A DNA stretch of 64,000 nucleotides from assembly GCA_964247705.1 (NCBI GenBank), contig CAXTVQ010000016.1:1-64000 (forward strand), given 5' to 3'. Below, piece by piece: positions 61,580 through 64,000 of the stretch. The notes under the pieces were generated by a model. It saw nothing but the letters and a program-made list of their open reading frames with translations. It was not told the DNA's origin and did not search any database. The DNA comes from LMUY01 sp964247705. GTDB lineage: Bacteria > Pseudomonadota > Alphaproteobacteria > Acetobacterales > Acetobacteraceae. Numbering within the stretch: the first letter of the stretch is position 1; every line of letters begins with the position of its first letter. Made by a program: the position numbers and the translations under genes.

Positions 61580-63703
61580 TCAAGCCGCATGGGTCAACAT
61601 TGCGGCGACCGGACCGGCCGATGTCACGACGAGATCTTCGACGAAGCGACCAACATCGCGCGATTTGTCGCGGGCGTCGTCGAAAATCAGGATGCTGGCA
61701 TCAGCACAGTTGGCAAGCGTCAAGGCGCTCGCCGGAGTCTCCGTCGACGGCGAACTCAGTACGATGAGGTTGTAATACTCGCGCGCTTCGGCGAGCACGC
61801 TGTGGAACCTCATGCCGCTCAACAAAGCCTGCGCATTCACGGCGCCGCGGTTCGCGAGGAGCAGGTCGAGCGGGCTCTGCGTGTCGTGCGCCAGGGCATC
61901 GCGCCAGTGCAGATCACCCTCGAGCACCTCTGAAAGGTCGTGCCCATTGATGTTGAGCATCTCCGCCAGAGCGGGCGACTGCAGGCTACCCTCGATGAGG
62001 AGAACACGCTCACCGTCGGCAGCCGCCAGCCGTGCAAAGGCAAAGGCGATCTGCGCGCCGTTGCGGGTGCTTTGCGCCGGAATCAGCGCCACGACACGGG
62101 GAGCGCCGACCTTGCCACTCGCGCGCAGACGCAACCGGAGCGTGCGCAACGCCTCGGATGCCTCGCGGGTGGGCTGGACCGACAAGCCGCGGGGCAGGGT
62201 GCGGCGGCCTCGCGGAGCGCTCCCGGGGAGGACGGCAAACACCGGCAACCCCCGCGCCGCCGCGTCCGGCGCGTCGCTCGCGAAAACGAGGCGCGTGGTC
62301 GCAAGCGATAGAAGCACGCCGACCATGCCGCCTGCGGCAAGACCGAAAGCGACGGCCAATTTCGGCTGCGGGCTCGAGGGACCGTTGGGTGGCTGCGCCG
62401 CGCTCAGCACGCGCACATCCGGCGTCTGGGCAAAGGGCTGGCTCATGGTCTGCTGGATGCTGACCTGCAGGGTCTGCACGAGTTGGCGGCGGGAGGCTAT
62501 CTCCTGAGTGAGGTCGTCGAGCTGCACCTGGGCGCCGGTCGTGGTCACCGCTGCAGCGCGGGCTGCGGTCAATTGCTGTTCGGTGTCGGCCTGGTGCTGG
62601 ATCGCGACCTGAAGCTGGGCGTAAAGCGAACTGACGATACGGTTCGTTTCCTGGGTGAGAGCCGCGTGGACCGCCTGCAGATCGGCCCGTGCTTGCCGCA
62701 CGCCCGGATACTCGGGACCATAATGCGACGTCAGCGCGGCATATTGCCGAGCTTCCAGCGTCTCCTGATCACGCAGCCGCGACATCGTGTCGGATGCCAG
62801 CACGCCGGCGAGTTGGTCGGAGGCGCCTTGCTTGGCCAGTGCCGATGCCCGTTCCCAGGTCGCCTGCAGTTGCGAGCGGTCGAGCTTCGCCTTTCCAGCG
62901 GCCGTCGCAAGGTCTTCAACCTGCTGCTGGCCGACGCTGCCGGCCCGTACGCCGATATACTGGCTCTTGTCGCGAAGATCGGCGGCACGCTTTTCCAGCC
63001 CCGCGATCTCCTGATTGAGCTCCGCGATCCGGCTGAGCAGCGTGCTGTTCGCTTCCTCGTTGGCCTGACTGCGCTGCTGGGTCCGCGAGGCCCGGTAGTT
63101 CTTGAGCAGCCGGTTGACGAATTCGGCGGAGAGCACCGGGTCGGGCGACGTGAAGCCGACGGTGACGACGAGGGTGCGGTTGTCGTTGAACACGGTGAGG
63201 TTACGGCTGACTTCGGCCAACACCGCCTGCTGCTTGGCGTAGCTGGGCTCGGGCAGTCCGGGGCCGCTCAGCTTGGAGCGAATCCAACCCATGGCGATGT
63301 CGAACGGGCCCGGCACCCGGAGTGCGGGATTGAACTCCGGCATGGTCTCCAGATGGAGTTCGTTGGACACCGCCCCAACGAGCTCCGCCGAGGAGAGCGC
63401 CTGCATCTCGGTGTGCACCAGGAGCATGGGGTCGGAGTCGGCCACGCCGCGCAAGGCGCCTTCCAACTCAGGAATAGCAAAATGCTGAGCGGCAAGCACC
63501 ACGGTGCCGGATGCCGAATAGAGCCGCGGCAGCGTCTTGCTGATCGAGTATGCGGCAACGCCGCCGAGCAAGGCGCACAGGACGATCAGCCAAGCCCGGC
63601 GACGAAGGGCGGCCAGGATATGCCCGACACCGACTTTGGCTGGCGGCGCCAACGCATGGGACGGTGTAAGCGAATGGGACGGTAGGGCTAGGGAATTGCT
63701 CAT
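61580..63703 (-). CDS. Chain-length determinant protein (Wzc/GumC-like) with degenerate kinase domain
   Basis: The 707-residue protein has a Wzz domain: helix RAWLIVLCALLGGVAAYSIS near residue 45, a long periplasmic coiled-coil region, a second helix LAVAFGLAAGGMVGVLLSLA, then a cytoplasmic CpsD-like domain (about 510-707). In the latter, Walker A reads IPAQSTRNGAQIAFAFA with no lysine, the A' motif reads VLLIEGSLQSPAL instead of IDxDxR, and no tyrosine-rich tail is present (ends MLTHAA). It therefore likely controls chain length without tyrosine kinase activity. ATG overlaps the previous stop (TAATG). Confidence 0.88.
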   Translation of the reverse strand: MSNSLALPSHSLTPSHALAPPAKVGVGHILAALRRRAWLIVLCALLGGVAAYSISKTLPRLYSASGTVVLAAQHFAIPELEGALRGVADSDPMLLVHTEMQALSSAELVGAVSNELHLETMPEFNPALRVPGPFDIAMGWIRSKLSGPGLPEPSYAKQQAVLAEVSRNLTVFNDNRTLVVTVGFTSPDPVLSAEFVNRLLKNYRASRTQQRSQANEEANSTLLSRIAELNQEIAGLEKRAADLRDKSQYIGVRAGSVGQQQVEDLATAAGKAKLDRSQLQATWERASALAKQGASDQLAGVLASDTMSRLRDQETLEARQYAALTSHYGPEYPGVRQARADLQAVHAALTQETNRIVSSLYAQLQVAIQHQADTEQQLTAARAAAVTTTGAQVQLDDLTQEIASRRQLVQTLQVSIQQTMSQPFAQTPDVRVLSAAQPPNGPSSPQPKLAVAFGLAAGGMVGVLLSLATTRLVFASDAPDAAARGLPVFAVLPGSAPRGRRTLPRGLSVQPTREASEALRTLRLRLRASGKVGAPRVVALIPAQSTRNGAQIAFAFARLAAADGERVLLIEGSLQSPALAEMLNINGHDLSEVLEGDLHWRDALAHDTQSPLDLLLANRGAVNAQALLSGMRFHSVLAEAREYYNLIVLSSPSTETPASALTLANCADASILIFDDARDKSRDVGRFVEDLVVTSAGPVAAMLTHAA

Positions 63704-64000
63704 TACGTCCGTGCCACGTTGGAGAGAGGGATAGAATTCTCGGCAAGCGCTCGCCGACCCTGGACCGGCATGTCGCCTTCGGCCCGAAAGCCCGATTTCA
63801 AGATGGTCAAAAGCATCACGTAGGTGAGTAGGTCGCGGTCGCGAATCGTGATCTTGAATGACGCTTTGGTGGTTGCCGCATGCATCGGCTGCAGCACCTC
63901 GGCCTCGACCAGGCGCTCCCAGCACTCGCGGGGTATGCGCCGGTTGCCTACGACCACTTCCACCCCGACCTGAGAGGCTTGCAAGAACCCGAAGCCATCC
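63703..64000 (-). CDS. 3' end of an unidentified gene, truncated by window edge
   Basis: An open frame continues from the right edge and ends at a TAA that overlaps the start of the chain-length gene by one base (TAATG), so it is probably a real, coupled gene. The visible 98 residues contain VGVEVVVGNRRIPRECWERL and a short hydrophobic stretch (LLTYVMLLTIL). I do not recognise a family. A TTG at 63984 could also be its start, but the frame is open to the edge. Confidence 0.5.
   Translation of the reverse strand, partial: DGFGFLQASQVGVEVVVGNRRIPRECWERLVEAEVLQPMHAATTKASFKITIRDRDLLTYVMLLTILKSGFRAEGDMPVQGRRALAENSIPLSNVART

Overview
The window is a high-GC, gene-dense chromosomal segment with many ATGA/GTGA start-stop overlaps. 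It has the flavour of an alphaproteobacterium, probably of the Acetobacteraceae/Rhodospirillales type. The supports are HpnI- and HpnL-like hopanoid genes, numerous periplasmic solute-binding proteins and dehydrogenases, a benzoate/catechol operon, and a gum-type exopolysaccharide cluster. No rRNA, tRNA, CRISPR array or insertion sequence was recognised. The taxonomic call is inference.

Layout. (1) 58-852 is an exported protein of unknown function. (2) 1015-12411 looks like one uncharacterised catabolic locus. It holds a thiolase-like/DUF35 pair, a cyclase-family hydrolase, an acyl-CoA synthetase, an amidohydrolase-2 protein and a GMC oxidoreductase, and divergently a complete branched-chain-amino-acid-type ABC transporter (livHMGF plus binding protein). 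(3) 12604-14839 carries hopanoid-associated hpnI and an hpnL-like gene, followed by a stand-alone CheB-type methylesterase domain. (4) 15630-21874 carries a disulfide-oxidoreductase-like flavoprotein, a DUF2064 (rSAM/selenodomain-associated) transferase, a fatty-acid-hydroxylase/sterol-desaturase protein, a sodium:solute symporter, and a single-chain metallophosphoesterase-radical SAM fusion. This is the most unusual locus of the window. (5) 21903-28954 holds assorted metabolic genes: two SDRs, a secreted esterase, an orphan peptide-type binding protein, a sugar porter and a DUF892 protein.

(6) 29163-43558 is an aromatic catabolic island. A BenM/CatM-like LysR regulator with an ATAC-N7-GTAT operator drives benABCD-catABC (benzoate to catechol to muconolactone to enol-lactone). 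The operon continues with an EamA exporter, a dicarboxylate-type symporter with an altered binding site, two PcaD-like hydrolases (one without its nucleophile serine), an EthD-like protein, a carboxymuconolactone-decarboxylase-family protein and an SDR. A salicylate-hydroxylase-like monooxygenase lies behind a second operator-like site and could also feed catechol. The 3-oxoadipate CoA-transferase and thiolase steps are not in the window.

(7) 43719-46876 has a glycine-rich lipoprotein, a small exported protein and a prolyl-oligopeptidase-family peptidase. (8) 47505-64000 is an exopolysaccharide cluster beginning after an AT-rich gap. It has a WbaP-type priming transferase, an outer-membrane beta-barrel protein, a UDP-galactopyranose-mutase-like flavoprotein, a phosphodiesterase-fold protein with a degraded metal site, two GT2, one GT4 and one GT9 glycosyltransferases, a Wzx-type flippase, a Wzy-type polymerase and a Wzc-like chain-length protein whose kinase motifs are lost. 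A partial gene runs off the right end.
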